DNA of 64,000 nt. It comes from Mesostigma viride. Taxonomy: Eukaryota > Streptophyta > Mesostigmatophyceae > Mesostigmatales > Mesostigmataceae. The stretch is taken from NCBI GenBank assembly GCA_009746045.1, contig RPFO01000310.1:2398642-2462641 (forward strand), in the 5' to 3' direction. Both the position numbers and the translations under genes were made by a program. Below are positions 35,290 to 46,077 of this stretch, piece after piece; positions within the stretch are counted from its first letter, which is position 1, and each line of letters opens with the position of its first letter. The notes under the pieces were generated by a model, which saw nothing but the letters and a program-made list of their open reading frames with translations, was not told where the DNA came from and searched no databases.

Positions 35290-35395
35290 ACAGATGTAAA
35301 CATTAGCCTGTAAATGTCCAGCTGTAAACATTCAGCTCTGAATATTTCGCTATAAACATTTGACTGTAAACATTTGCCTGTAAAACTTCTCGTCG
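35290..35395 (+). terminator. 3' UTR with repeated TGTAA poly(A) signals
   Basis: Right after the WW-DM10 stop codon, TGTAAA occurs six times in about 100 bp ('ctgtaaacattt' type). TGTAA is the standard poly(A) signal in chlorophyte algae, so 3' end formation is expected here. Confidence 0.7.
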
Positions 35396-35639
35396 TTCCA
35401 CTAGGGTGATACCAACTTATTTGAGGTCAGCTTCCTGTGCTGCAGCTTTGGTTTGTGGTTTGATGTATGACTAGGCACACTGGATACAGGGGCGCTATCT
35501 GGATATATATTAAAAATATAATTACTTACAGCAGAGTGAAATCACTCAAACCAAAGCAAACGCCCAGCTATAAACCTATATACAGAGCCATGTCAAAGCT
35601 CTATACTACGATAAGACCAATGGAAACGCCTAACGGGAG

Positions 35640-36237
35640 GAACCTAATAGCCCTGCTGCACCGCAAAATCAGCCCGCGTACGGCGGAGCATGATGTCAGC
35701 CATGGCCCGAGTCAGCGCCACCGACAAGCGCTGACGCCAATATGACGTCCAGGTCCGCGCCGACCATGGGGCCCGCTGGCCCTCCAGGTCCAGCCGGTCC
35801 TCCCGGAGCCGGCAACACTCCTTGAAGAAGGCGGAGGTCAGGGGCCCCATGGCCCCAAACTCCTCCAGGACAAAGGGCACCACACGATGGTGCCCGACGT
35901 CGCCGTAGGCCAGGAGCTTGGCCCGCTCCGCCCGGTCCGCCGTGTAACCTGCCGTGAGGGAGGCCCCAGCCACGTGGCTAAGAGCCAAGGGCCGCGCCAC
36001 CGAAACGTCAATAAGCAGATGCCGGCCACCCCCCTCAAAGTCCAGCACCACGATGTCAGGCCGGTGGTTGGGGGAATAGAAGGCAGCGCCATCCGCATCC
36101 TCGGACCGGATGTTCGCGTGGGGGAAAACCGACCGAATCATGGCGAGCACCACCGTCAGGAGGACAGTGTGCAAATACAAATACCAATTCTGATTCTGTT
36201 GGCCCCCCATGCAGGCAAGGTAGTGAGTCCCCGTGGG
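35640..36237 (-). pseudogene. RLE-type non-LTR element, endonuclease C-terminus, open frame
   Basis: Minus-strand codons 36,210-35,644 run open to a stop. They encode 'RPDIVVLDF...LLIDVSVARP' (restriction-like endonuclease PD...D core), 'ERAKLLAYGDVG' and a C-terminal domain ending 'RTRADFAVQQGY'. The upstream coding part is cut off at 36,237 where another copy has inserted in a TA repeat. Nearly identical to 480-1,000 but without its frameshifts, so the family may have been active recently. There is no RT domain, so this copy alone is not functional. Confidence 0.75.
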
Positions 36238-36765
36238 TATATATATTCATTGAGAATGATAGATTACGGAGGTGAGATAGGCATGCAACATAAGGAAAAA
36301 CCCGAGAACTGGGAGAATAACCCTGAAGAAATTAATAGTAATCTGACACAGACATCCAAGGATCACGCCAGCGGCACATGCAAGGTACAACTAACTATAC
36401 ATCACAAAACTACACGCAGCAACAGCGCTGCCGGCCCATGCACCATGCAGGCCTGGAAGGAATCTAGACCGCATGGGTCGCGACAAAGTCGGCCCGGGTG
36501 CGGCGGAATAACACATCAGCCACGCTGCGAGTGAGGGCGAGTGACAGACGCTGCCGCCAATACGAGGACCACGTACGGGCCGACCACGGGGCGGTCTGAC
36601 CCTCGAGGTCGAGGCGGTCTTCACGGCGCTGGCAGCACTCGTGGAAAAACTCCGCTGTCTTGGGGCCCATGGCCCCGAACTCCTCAAGGACAAAGGGGAT
36701 GACCCGGTGGGGCCCCACATTGCCGTAGCAGGCAAACTTGTCGCGCTCAGCTCTGGATATATATA
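36238..36765 (-). mobile_element. Second RLE-element 3' fragment between TATATATA repeats
   Basis: A roughly 510-bp minus-strand fragment encodes the element's C-terminus ('HRVIPFVLEEFGAMGPKTAEFFHECC' over more than one exon-free frame, ending 'RTRADFVATHAV') and 3' UTR. It is bounded by TATATATA at 36,238-36,246 and 36,757-36,765. Its sequence is clearly diverged from its neighbour at 35,640-36,237, so it represents another subfamily. Confidence 0.7.
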
Positions 36766-36904
36766 GCGCGCCTTGCGACAATGGTTGCGACGGAGCGGCT
36801 GTTTTCTTGCTATATATAGCTTATCTGTGAAGAAATCAGTCCCATTATTGATGGACATGCAAGCGTAGCAATTTCGTCTCATTGATGGCGGAATTACTAA
36901 TTAA

Positions 36905-37015
36905 TAAGCACGTGACTGCGTCTCATGGGTGCCAATGTAGAGTAAAGGAGCCTTCAACCCCTATACACAATAAGGAGGGAGGGCGCCCGGCCTAGCTTCT
37001 CTCACTGCGCAACCC
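36905..37015 (-). mobile_element. LINE tail variant
   Basis: TTAATTAA, then 'gcacgtgactgcgtctcatgggtgcc' type sequence and its 3' UTR; the hairpin has one arm decayed. Same variant as 42,544-42,785 and 7,431-7,620. Confidence 0.6.
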
Positions 37016-37045
37016 TGTAGCTAGGAACTATAGACATATGAAGGA

Positions 37046-37117
37046 CACAACAGTAGACATATCAAGGAGACAACCAGCGCAGGCCAGAAATCGGGAGAAT
37101 CACAACAGTAGACATAT
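37046..37117. mobile_element. 38-bp micro-insertion with 17-bp target duplication
   Basis: A 38-bp insert (37,063-37,100) starting 'caaggagacaaccagcg' is flanked by perfect 17-bp direct repeats CACAACAGTAGACATAT at 37,046-37,062 and 37,101-37,117. The same 38 bp, with one change, sits at 44,397-44,434, and it forms one end of the 84-bp copies at 27,133 and 48,019. Confidence 0.85.
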
Positions 37118-37119
37118 AG

Positions 37120-37195
37120 CTACTGTTCAGCCCGTCTCACGTTGCGAGACTGAACAAGTCTCGCGTGTAGACACGTGTGTAGTACTCCTACACAC
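37120..37195. repeat. Short hairpins
   Basis: GTGTGTAG-TACTC-CTACACAC (about 37,171-37,191) is a perfect 8-bp stem. Just upstream is an imperfect hairpin 'gttcagcccgtctc...gagactgaac'. Function unknown. Confidence 0.5.
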
Positions 37196-37229
37196 AGATC
37201 TCGAGTGATTTATCTAGTACCAAATCCGA

Positions 37230-37460
37230 AATGGGATGTTGCATTAAGAATTTAGCCATGCTATGCCATGCAGAGAGATGCTCGCTGTCGAGAAGCCATG
37301 CCCTAGCTCTTGTATAGCCATGATGATCTTCCCCCACATAACATACTCCCCCTTAGCTGGGCATAGTGTGAAGATTATGAGGGTGCAGGTGCCCTGGTGC
37401 ACCTAGAGCAAGGGTCGCTTACATTCCCACCCTTGCAGGAAGTAGCCTAGGATGTATTAA
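37230..37460 (+). mobile_element. Half-LINE 3' UTR, truncated at the 3' side
   Basis: This matches 47,150-47,370 and 6,410-6,615 ('gcagagagatgctc', 'tatagccatgatgatcttcccc', 'ccctggtgcacctagagca'), then diverges before reaching the terminal hairpin. Confidence 0.6.
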
Positions 37461-39065
37461 CTCTTCAACCGTCTGGACTGGAACCACCGGAACGGACTGA
37501 GTTTGGGTATCTTTGTGCGCCTGAGAGTAACTAGCCAAATAACATTTTCTGGCCCACCCTTGGAACCAAGCATGCTTTTATATCAAATAATGTTTGGGAA
37601 ATTTGGTTGGTCACATATCTATGCCCCATGCATGCTATAAATAGCACCCCCCCCGGGGGGGTACGGTGCACATGGGGTTGGAGACATATATAATGCATTA
37701 TAGACCATTTACACAAATCAGGTGGCCCTGGCCTTTTAAAGGCAGTTTATTAGAATCACAGGCATGCCATCAATGCATTCACAGCATGAAATGTCACAGA
37801 ACTGCACATGCTAGCTAGCAAACAGCCCAAAATAGCTCAGACCGTTATAACGGTGCAAGCTATTTTGGGACGGTTGCTAGAACTGCCGTATAGGTTTCCT
37901 ATCCCAAAGTGGCACAAAACAACAACTAGATGGCCACAAAAGCAATGCCAACACCATGTCCAGCATATAAGACACAAGCTCATGCTATACAATAGGTGTA
38001 AGGCTCATATCAAGGCCTAAAGCGCGCGTACAAAGGGTGGCAAGGAGCTACATCACTAACACACCCAATGAACGACAAAACACCTCTATGTTCTTGGAAA
38101 CAATGAATAAAACAATAGGAATAAGTTGGTATAATGCTCCCATGCAAACAGGTTATGTGTATCTCCACGATTTTCACATGCAATGGATGCAAAACAAGAA
38201 GGTGGGCGTTGGCCAGCAAAACAAGAAGCCACGCCTAACACTGGTCAGAAAAGAACTTGTCTCGGGGTGCTTGACCAAGGAAAAGCATTGGGTAATCAAC
38301 GTTACCATATTAGTGACCGATAACAATCGTTACCTCGCTATTTCCGTTGCAGCATCAGCTAACGGTGACCAAACATGGTCCAAAATCTGCTTGACCTGAT
38401 GGTATTCCCCAACCATGACAAGCCGATGCGTAGAGGCAGCAAAACAACAAAAAGACAATCACAACCCCTCGGTAATAACTCTGATATTAGCTTTAAACGA
38501 TAATACAACTATATACGGCTAATAGAACACGCTTGGAGGCTAGAACGTACCAGGTCGGTACAGCAGATTACCTTTCTTGCGCGAGCCAGCACGCCAGAGT
38601 AATGGACGTAGCCTCGAGCCTTTACTGGCTGCCAATGCTAATAAATCTTGTTGGGAACAACGTACTAAATTGATCGATGCGCAGATGTCTGGGAAAATTC
38701 GGCCTAGCAACATGCAGCACTCGCACCATCACTGCCTGGCCGCTAACGTCATTTGCTGCGCCGACCAGCACCCCGAGACCCATCTACGTACCTCCGAACC
38801 TTCCATGGCTAGGGATATTCAATTTTTAGGATCTAAGAATCATGCCTACAAAATTTGAGTCCAATACGTCAAGCCATTCTCTCGTACCAGTCAGTTCTTT
38901 GCACCGCCATAGCCGTGCGCGTCAATATTTTTCCTGCACGTCGGTCCCGTTGGACCATGGTACCCCCCTAACTTTGCTCAAGCATTTCTCCCTGGCCAGG
39001 TGTCCAAAGTACGGTCTGAAGTGCTCTACGGAAAGCTGACGTCTAGATCTTTCGATCCCCCCAGG
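37461..39065. other. Unassigned AT-richer sequence
   Basis: No gene, element or RNA is recognised. Notable structures are an 8C/7G self-complementary run at 37,647-37,661 and the strong palindrome at 37,826-37,869. ORFs are short and without recognisable motifs. Confidence 0.4.
37826..37869. repeat. Nested palindrome
   Basis: Perfect outer arms CCCAAAATAGCT (37,826-37,837) and AGCTATTTTGGG (37,858-37,869) enclose a perfect 14-bp inner palindrome ACCGTTATAACGGT (37,841-37,854). Pairing extends imperfectly outward (GCTAGCAAAC against GGTTGCTAG) to about 60 bp in all. Confidence 0.85.
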
Positions 39066-39177
39066 TTTGACCGTTAAATTATTATTGGCGCGGCGCCTGG
39101 TAGGCGCACAAACTCAGTCCGTTAGAGTGGTAGGACTTCAACTGGTACCACGAAAACGGCGCGAGAACGGTTTAAGA

Positions 39178-39268
39178 GTTAAAAGCCATATGCCCCTTCT
39201 CAGGGATATGTGCTACATTGACTCCCAACGGAGTGATGTTGATAATTAATTAATTAATTAATTAAATC
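39178..39268 (+). mobile_element. 90-bp half-LINE 3' end
   Basis: Only the last ~65 bp of the half-LINE 3' UTR, the terminal hairpin ACTCC-CAAC-GGAGT and a (TTAA)n tail are present: an extreme 5' truncation. Confidence 0.75.
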
Positions 39269-39359
39269 CGAAAGGCTTGCATCACTCCCCGGACAGGAGA
39301 ACTTTTGCGGATGACTGTAGGTGTAAGTTGGCGATGCCATGGTAACCGGAGACATCCGT

Positions 39360-39418
39360 CCTATAGTCAGCGAAAGTTGGTGCGAGAGGTCCCCAGTTCG
39401 ATTCCGGTCGGATTCATT
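39360..39418 (+). tRNA. tRNA-like 3' half (pseudo-tRNA or SINE head)
   Basis: 'ggtccccagttcgattccgg' at about 39,388-39,407 resembles a tRNA T-arm/B-box, and the reverse strand encodes the familiar antisense-tRNA peptide 'DRNRTGDLS'. The T stem has mismatches and no matching acceptor or anticodon arm is found. D-arm-like sequence lies apart at about 39,113-39,140. Treated as a remnant. Confidence 0.25.
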
Positions 39419-39509
39419 TGCAGATCGCGTTTTTCCGCGTTTTCCGCGGCCCGGCACTGAACGCAAATGGTTTTCACCTTTGCGGAGTGCCTGATCAGAA
39501 TATAGCTAC

Positions 39510-41925
39510 ATCCAAGCCACGAAATGGCTGACGGCGGTATGGCTGACGGCGGACCTCAGATCTTTTGCGTCTGAGCCCCAAATTCGGTCAGACCACTTGC
39601 ATTCCATGCGCTTTTTGGAGACGCACATGCCAGTATAATCGGTTACGGCTGAAACGCAGTATTGCCAAAGTTACGCACGTGACAAGCAGTTATGACGACC
39701 CCAAAAGCAAAACGGGGTTTGGAAAAGGAGCTTTCCGGCTCCCAGCCCAACCCACTCGCCATCGTCCTTGCCCAGCCGCCTGGGCTCGCAACATCGCCAG
39801 CAAACCCATCGCCAAGCGCCTCGCCCGAGCCCAACAAACCCTGCCACGAACACAAATGGCGAAAGTACCTACCAGATTACGACCGCTTTTCTTTTCATTA
39901 CTGGCTGCAGCTGACCATCGAAGAATTCGCCAAAATAGTGCGTTTCTTAGCACAGGAACGCAAGCTCCATGGGGCCACAGGGCCCATCCCCGCCGACAAC
40001 CAGAATTAATTAATTAATTAATTAAAATCATAGCTCCGTTGGGAGCATATGTAACACATAGCCCTGAGAAAGGGGCATCTATGGGTTTGTAATACAATCA
40101 GGGCTACAACCTGCAGGTGGAGGATGTACAACTATCACCTGCTCTGGGTGCACAAGGTGCACCTGCACCGCCATGATGGTTCATGCCTCCTTATCAAGCA
40201 CAGGCACCCAGGGGGGGCTTGAGGAGAGGGCCTAGAAGGCCTGCATGACATATGGGGTGGAGGGTATGTGGCTAGGCTATAGCTGGTGTACACATGGCAT
40301 CTCAGCAGAGAGTAACTCCCTGCATAGGCATCGCATGGCTAAATTCTTAATGCATCATCCATGGGAGGTCCCATTGTAGGCTGGGCGCGGCTAAGTACTG
40401 AAAGCATCATCCATGGGGGCCATTAATAACCAGAATGCGTTCCATACCAGGCCAGAGCTCCAACAACGCCTCGCCATCCTGTGCAGCTTCTACCAGCTAC
40501 CTATGGACAAAATCGCCGCCAAGATCCGCGCCCCAGCCCAGCCTGCGTGGCCGACAGCCACATCGGCTTCCTCCCTCTGCAAGGATGACATCCGAGCAGT
40601 GCTGGAGGAGCACGTGACCTGGCCGTTGGCCGAGAAGCTGACCTCGCTGAACACGACGCTCAACACGGTGGATCGAGGTCCGGGTCTCCAATGTGGAAAC
40701 CAAGGTCGTCCACAAGCTCCAGCCCCAGTTCACGACGCTGCACACCGCGGCGCAGGCATCCGAGACGCACGCTGCACTTGTCTCTCGCCTAAACCAGGTG
40801 GAGGGCAAGTGCGGCGTGCTCATGAAGAAGCTTGAAGCCATCCGGCACCGCCCACACCGAGGCCCTGGCCTCACAGGTCCCAAAGATAGCGGAGCAGACG
40901 GCCACCATCGCAACCCAGCCACCCCGGCTGGATGCTGGTGACCTCCTGCCCCTCTCCTATGCGGACCTGCTGCGGACAGCGACCGCCTCCAGCACCGACG
41001 CCATCGCTACGAAGCTCCAGGAGCTTGAAGACCTTCGCCAGGCTCAACAACGGGAGGCCACCGACCGCGCCCGCCGCGACTGCCGGGTGGTGCTGCGTCG
41101 TTTCCCCCAGAAGCCAGGTGAGACTTCAACCTCCCTTGCCGACGAGACCAGATCCTTACCCTCATGGGCCTGTTAGGTGAGGTAGAACTGCGTGGGTGCC
41201 ACCGCCTTCCCCACTCACGTGACAATTGGCGGCTCCCCCACCAGTCCTGCTCACCTTCCCCTCCCGTGAGGACAAGCAGCGGTTCCTCTCTCGTCGCAAG
41301 CTTGCGGTTGCACGACACGACCTCACCTGGACGCTGGACGACGACCTGACCCCCGCTCAGCAGCACGGCAGCGACGTAACCTGTGGCCTGAATATCTCCG
41401 CCACAAGCAGGACCCCCAGAAGCCGAAGGTGTGCTGGAGGGGCGGGGACCTGATGATCAACCACAAGATATGGACGCCCCCAGCGGGCTAGAATAGCTTG
41501 TAGCCCTTGCTTGACTTCATTGGTAGTCACTGCCGCCATGGCAGCCATGCTTAGAATGTTTGCCTAGCTGTGCCACCATACCTAGTCACGTGCACCGCTA
41601 ACGCACAGTACACAACCAGCCATAGCCTTAGCTTAGTCCTTGTACAGCCATGCTATGTCCTGGCTTCGATCAGATCAGTACTTGCCCACGCTCGACTTGT
41701 TATGATATGCTGACATGGGTCTTATTGCACCCATGCACAGATTGCCGGATCGTTAGCGTGTCCGTTTAGCTAGCGCGCCCGAACTGCAGCTGTGGCATGC
41801 CTTTGGCATGATGGAGACTGGGGGTCTCTGCCCTTTCTCCTGTTGTGCACACACAGGGATTAAAAGCAATTCGGTGCTCCGTGACTCCCCAACGGGAGCA
41901 CATCAGTGTTTAATTAATTAATTAA
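39510..41925 (+). mobile_element. ORF1-only element with nested insertion, pseudogene
   Basis: 5' leader with two 'atggctgacggcgg' copies (about 39,525-39,555); ORF1 start at 39,692; ORF1 interrupted by the insertion at 40,007-40,427 and resuming at 40,437 ('FHTRPELQQRLAILCSFYQL'); coiled middle; RRM start 'CRVVLRRFPQKPGETSTSL' (about 41,080); CTD 'TWTLDDDLTPAQQ' (about 41,325). Several frameshifts. A roughly 400-bp 3' UTR follows and ends in the GTGCTCC...GGAGCAC hairpin (about 41,876-41,902) and (TTAA)n tail. There is no ORF2 between ORF1 and the 3' UTR. Confidence 0.7.
39998..40436 (-). mobile_element. Half-LINE 3' fragment inserted in ORF1, 9-bp target duplication
   Basis: AACCAGAAT at 39,998-40,006 and 40,428-40,436 flanks a 421-bp insert. 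The insert is the 3' UTR of the half-LINE in minus orientation, with its (TTAA)n tail at the left. The target is ORF1 coding sequence with no TTAA run, which shows the tail is carried by the element. Confidence 0.85.
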
Positions 41926-42035
41926 TAGCTACATCCATCCGCGTACCCCATCCCATATTCGTTTCCCTGAGGACTTATGCTCACGTAACGCAGTTACGTG
42001 TAAATCAAATATGGGCACCGGCCATGGGCGCTGAA
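41926..42035 (+). mobile_element. LINE 3' end with compensated hairpin
   Basis: 3' UTR phrase then hairpin CACGTAAC-GCA-GTTACGTG at 41,992-42,010. Compared with the usual stem CACGTGAC/GTCACGTG, both arms have changed so that pairing is kept. Confidence 0.75.
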
Positions 42036-42059
42036 AAATCGAACTCCTGACCCATACTC

Positions 42060-44104
42060 CAACATCGCCTGTGCCTCATCACATCCCAGCAATGAACTTC
42101 CCTTTATTCCATTTTTGTTTTTGTTATTATTATTACTCTTTACTTTGTCTTTATTTATTATTGTTCGTATTAATACCGCTTACATTTTCTTTCCTTTTTT
42201 CTTTCTTTCTTTTTCTTTTTTCTTTTTCCCTTTGTAATGTATACTCCTCGGGCCGCCACCCGTGGACTTTTCGTGATAGACTCGGCATGGACATGTGCTA
42301 CACTAGACGTGATGGGCTCACAGCCGGGCAGCCCCCTGGTTTGTCTGTAATATGGAGGCAGATGCAGTCGATCACGTGTCTATTAATTAATTAATTACTT
42401 AATGGAGGCAGATCGATGGTACGCAAGGATAGATGGCAAGTAGTGATGAAGGAGACCACCCCCAAGTCTGTGGGGGCTCCGCGTGTGACCGCGTATGGCA
42501 TTCATAGCGATTCGATCGGGCCGCGGTGCCCACACCCCTGTAATTTATTAATTGATTAATTAATAAGCACGTGACTGCGTCACGTGGGTGCCAATACAGA
42601 GTAAAGGAACCTTCAACCCTATATACACAGCGAGAAGGAGGGAGGGCGCCCTAGCTTCTCTCACTGCCGCAGGTGGGCAGGCCACAGAGCGCTCTCTCCA
42701 CAGCATGGTGCCGGGGCGCAACACTGTGGGTGCAATACAACCAGTGCAATACCATAGGTAGGCTGACGCATAGCTAGGTAGGCTGACACCCCTGTAACTA
42801 GGACCTAGATAGCTTACACCATTCATTCCATCCCATGTTCCCCTCCCACTGAGGACTTATGCTCACGTGACGCAGTCACGTGTCTATTTATTAATTAATT
42901 AATGTATACTCCTTACTTATTCTTTTAGCCCCTTCGTGTATGTGCCATGCGTTCCCTCTTTTCCTTCTTAGTTTTAGAGGTAGAGGACAGCTCGGATGAG
43001 GCTCGTACATCCCCATCTAGTGCTTAATGGTTGGGGAATGATGCAGACGATATTTGTTTAAACTTTTGTGTAATTATTTTTTATAATGAGATTAGCATAG
43101 TACTCCGTGGCATGCCTTTGCGCATGACGTCGCGCAAGTACTTACTTACTTACTTACTTCTTAGTTTTGGTTGTTTGTGTTGGTAGTGGTGGTGGTGGTG
43201 CATGTGTGTGTACGTGTGTTTTCCCTATCAACCTTTCTTGTTACCCTCTGTCTCCCTCCATGCAGGTCTACCTAGAGATCGCCACGCTGCCTTCGCGTCT
43301 TTCCTCTCAGACAACTACCCTAGTCCTTCCACGGCGTTGGATCGCCATGCGTCCCTCATGGGCCTGGTAGGTGAGGTAGAACTGCGTGGGTGCCACTGCC
43401 TTCCCCACTCACGGGACAAGGCGGCTCCCCACCAGTCCTACTCACCTTCCCGCTCCCCTGAGGATAAGCAGCGGTTCCTCTCTCGTCGCAAGCGGTTGCA
43501 CGACCTCACCTGGACGCTGGATGACGACCTCACCCCCGCTCAGCAACAGCATGGCGACGCGACCTGTGGCCGGAATACCTCCGCCATAAGCAGGACCCCC
43601 AGAAGCCCAAGGTGTACTTGAGGGCCGGCGGGGACCTGATGATCAACCACAAGATGTGGACGCCCCCAGCGGGCTAGAATAGCAATAGCCCTAGCTTGTA
43701 ACCATTGGCGTCACTGCCGCTAAGGCAGCCATGTCTAGAATGTTGCCTACTAGCTGTGCCAACACACCTAGTCACGTGCCGCCAACGCACGGTACACAAC
43801 CAGCCATAGCCTTAGCCTAGTCCTAGTACAGCCATGCTACGCCCTGGCTTCGATCAGATTATACTTGCCCACGCTCCTTGCTATGATATGCTGACATGGG
43901 TCTTATTGCACCCACAGACTGCCGGATCGTTAGCGTGTCCGTTTAGTTAGCGCGCCCGAACTGCAGCTGTGGCATGCCTCTGGCATGAAGGAGACTGGGG
44001 GTCTCTGCCCTTTCTCCTGTAGTGCACACACAGGGATTAAAAGCACTTCGGTGCTCCGTGACTCCCCAACGGGAGCACGAGTTTAATTATTTAATTAATT
44101 AATG
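42060..44104 (+). mobile_element. ORF1-only element with T-rich leader, interrupted
   Basis: A T-rich leader (42,100-42,235) continues, after the insertion at 42,248-42,900, at 42,913-43,260. ORF1 RRM/CTD codons follow ('FASFLSDNYPSPSTALDRH', 'PEDKQRFLSRRKRL', 'TWTLDDDLTPAQQQ') to about 43,677. The 3' UTR (43,680-44,104) is closely similar to 41,490-41,925, including the terminal hairpin and (TTAA)n tail. No ORF2. Confidence 0.65.
42236..42912 (+). mobile_element. LINE ORF2 3' fragment carrying two nested insertions
   Basis: AATGTATACTCC at 42,236-42,247 and 42,901-42,912 flanks a 653-bp insert ending in the perfect hairpin (42,863-42,881) and (TTAA)n tail. Inside it are a 38-bp 3'-end insert (42,364-42,401, duplication ATGGAGGCAGAT at 42,352 and 42,402) and a 242-bp minus-strand insert (42,544-42,785, duplication ACACCCCTGTAA at 42,532 and 42,786). 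Confidence 0.85.
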
Positions 44105-44510
44105 CGTCCAGACATAGTTGTCTCACTTCATGGTTTATGGGCAGCCTCCTGGCATGGACCTGTAATCTGGAGGCAGATGGTTCACAAGGAAAGGTGGCAG
44201 GTATAGTAATGAAGGAGATCACCCCCCAGCCAGTGGGGGCTCCGCGTATGTGTGACCACGCATGGCATTCACATATGCCCCTTCTCAGGGATATCAAGGA
44301 GACAACCAGCGTTACATATCCTCCCCACGGAGGCCGGTGTGTTCTTAATGGCATTCACAGTAATTCGGGCCGTGGTGCCCACAACCCTGTAACTATCAAG
44401 GAGACAACCAGCGCAGGCCAGAAATCGGGAAAATGTCCTAGATAATTAGCTCCATCCATCCCATCCCACTCGACTAGCTGTACTGAGGACTTATGCTCAC
44501 GTAACGCTGT
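44105..44510 (+). mobile_element. LINE ORF2 3' end, left half of an interrupted copy
   Basis: ORF2 3' end and 3' UTR. It is cut inside its terminal hairpin at 44,510; the right half resumes at 47,449. It carries a 74-bp insert (44,274-44,347) flanked by ATGGCATTCACA at 44,262 and 44,348, and a 38-bp micro-insertion at 44,397-44,434. Confidence 0.75.
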
Positions 44511-44679
44511 GGCCACGAGCCACGAGCCACGAGCCACGAGCCACGAGGTATAGCCATGGCTGACGGCGGAGCTCATAACTTTTACGTTTGAGCACCGAAT
44601 TTAGCCGTGAATATCACTATCGCTTCGTCTTTCTAAGACGCACATGCTGATATAATTTTCCGAATCTAAAACGCAATAT

Positions 44680-46025
44680 ATGACGAGCAAACGTCCTTTG
44701 ACGCAACGCAGTTTAGCGGATGCGCTCGGCCATGACAATGCGGCAGCTGCGGCTGCAGCTTTGCCAGCTCCGGCAGGCAGCGGTGACACTAGTCGCGCAC
44801 TGGTGGTCGCCCAGCAACCTCCCGGGCTTAATGCCTCGCCATCGGCATCGCCTGCATACCCGAAACGCACCCGCTCAGCCGACAAAACAGGAGGGCCCCG
44901 CCCCTCGATCTGAACCGCGCTTTCGGCCCCAACCTTTCCAGGTCGATGATCACGACTGGACCAACATGTCTCCGGCCGATGCTCTGCACTGCATCTTCTT
45001 CGGGGACTACGCCTCGCTTTACGACCTGTGCCTCCATCTCCACGACAACAATCGCCTCCTCCTCCCGGACGGCCGCCGCTGGAACAAGTACATCAGCACG
45101 CTGTTCGGGTGCGCCTGCCCCCAAGTCCAGCACACCATCCTCAACTCCCTCCTCCAGCGCTCTGACGGCGAGATCTGGGCTCCATCCATCTCCGCCCCTG
45201 CCCTCCGTTCCATCCTCACGGAAGCCTTTCAGCAGCATGTGACCCCCCTTGCTGCTGACGTCGCAGCAATGGGTGGTCCGCTGGCTGCTGAACTTCCTCA
45301 CCTCACCGCCACCTCCACTGCCATTTCCGCCTCCACTGCCGACATCAAAGCCCAGCTCCTCGACCTCGACCACCGCCTTCAAGCCACCGCCAACGCCCTT
45401 GAGAGCTTGCATGACACCGCCGGCCTCACCGCCCAGGCGGTGAAGGACATCGCCGCCCAGCCGGCGCCTGCTGCCGGGCCCGGCCGGCGATGCTCCCTCC
45501 ACCTGGGCGGACTTGCTTAAGCAGCACACCACCTCCACCACCTCCACCATCTCGGCACAACTCAAGCAACAAGCCCTCGACCTTCGCGAGGAAGCCGACA
45601 TCGCCCGGCGCAGCCACAATGTCATCGTCAAGCACTTCGACCAGCCGGCAGGTGAGACCTCCACGAGCCTTCTTGAGGCATTTAAGCGCGCCATTTTTGC
45701 CCCCATGTTACTCACTGGTGAGCTGGACAGGTCGGCTGTCCGCCTCCCCCGCGCGCGGGGGAAGGCTGGCCCGGCACCCGTGCTCCTCACCTTTAAGTAC
45801 ATGGCGGACAAGCTGGCGTTCCTTAAATGCCGCAAGAAGCTCTCGGAGACTTGCTTCACGCTGGACGACGACTTGACCCTGGCCCAGCAACAGCGGCGAC
45901 GCGAGCTATGGCCGACCTACCTTCAGCTCCGGCAGAGCGCAAGGGGGAAGCCGGTATACTGGAGGGGGGCGGTCATCCACGTTGACCACAAGCCCTGGCA
46001 GCCCCCTCCTGCCACCTCAGACTAG
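44680..46025 (+). pseudogene. ORF1p-like protein of the half-LINE, two frameshifts
   Basis: RNA-binding ORF1 protein, about 440 codons in three overlapping frames (about 44,680-44,880, 44,880-45,500, 45,513-46,025). The middle is alanine-rich and probably coiled-coil; the end has the RRM and CTD described for the element. The shifts are single-base in kind, so it may have been intact not long ago. Confidence 0.7.
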
Positions 46026-46077
46026 GAATATATATACCAGTACGTAGTGTAGATTAGTAAGGCTTAGCCTAGCATGT

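Noticed and set aside
39254-39466. 70-aa minus-strand ORF with 'DRNRTGDLSHQL'
   Set aside because: This peptide type is the antisense of a tRNA T-arm, not a protein.
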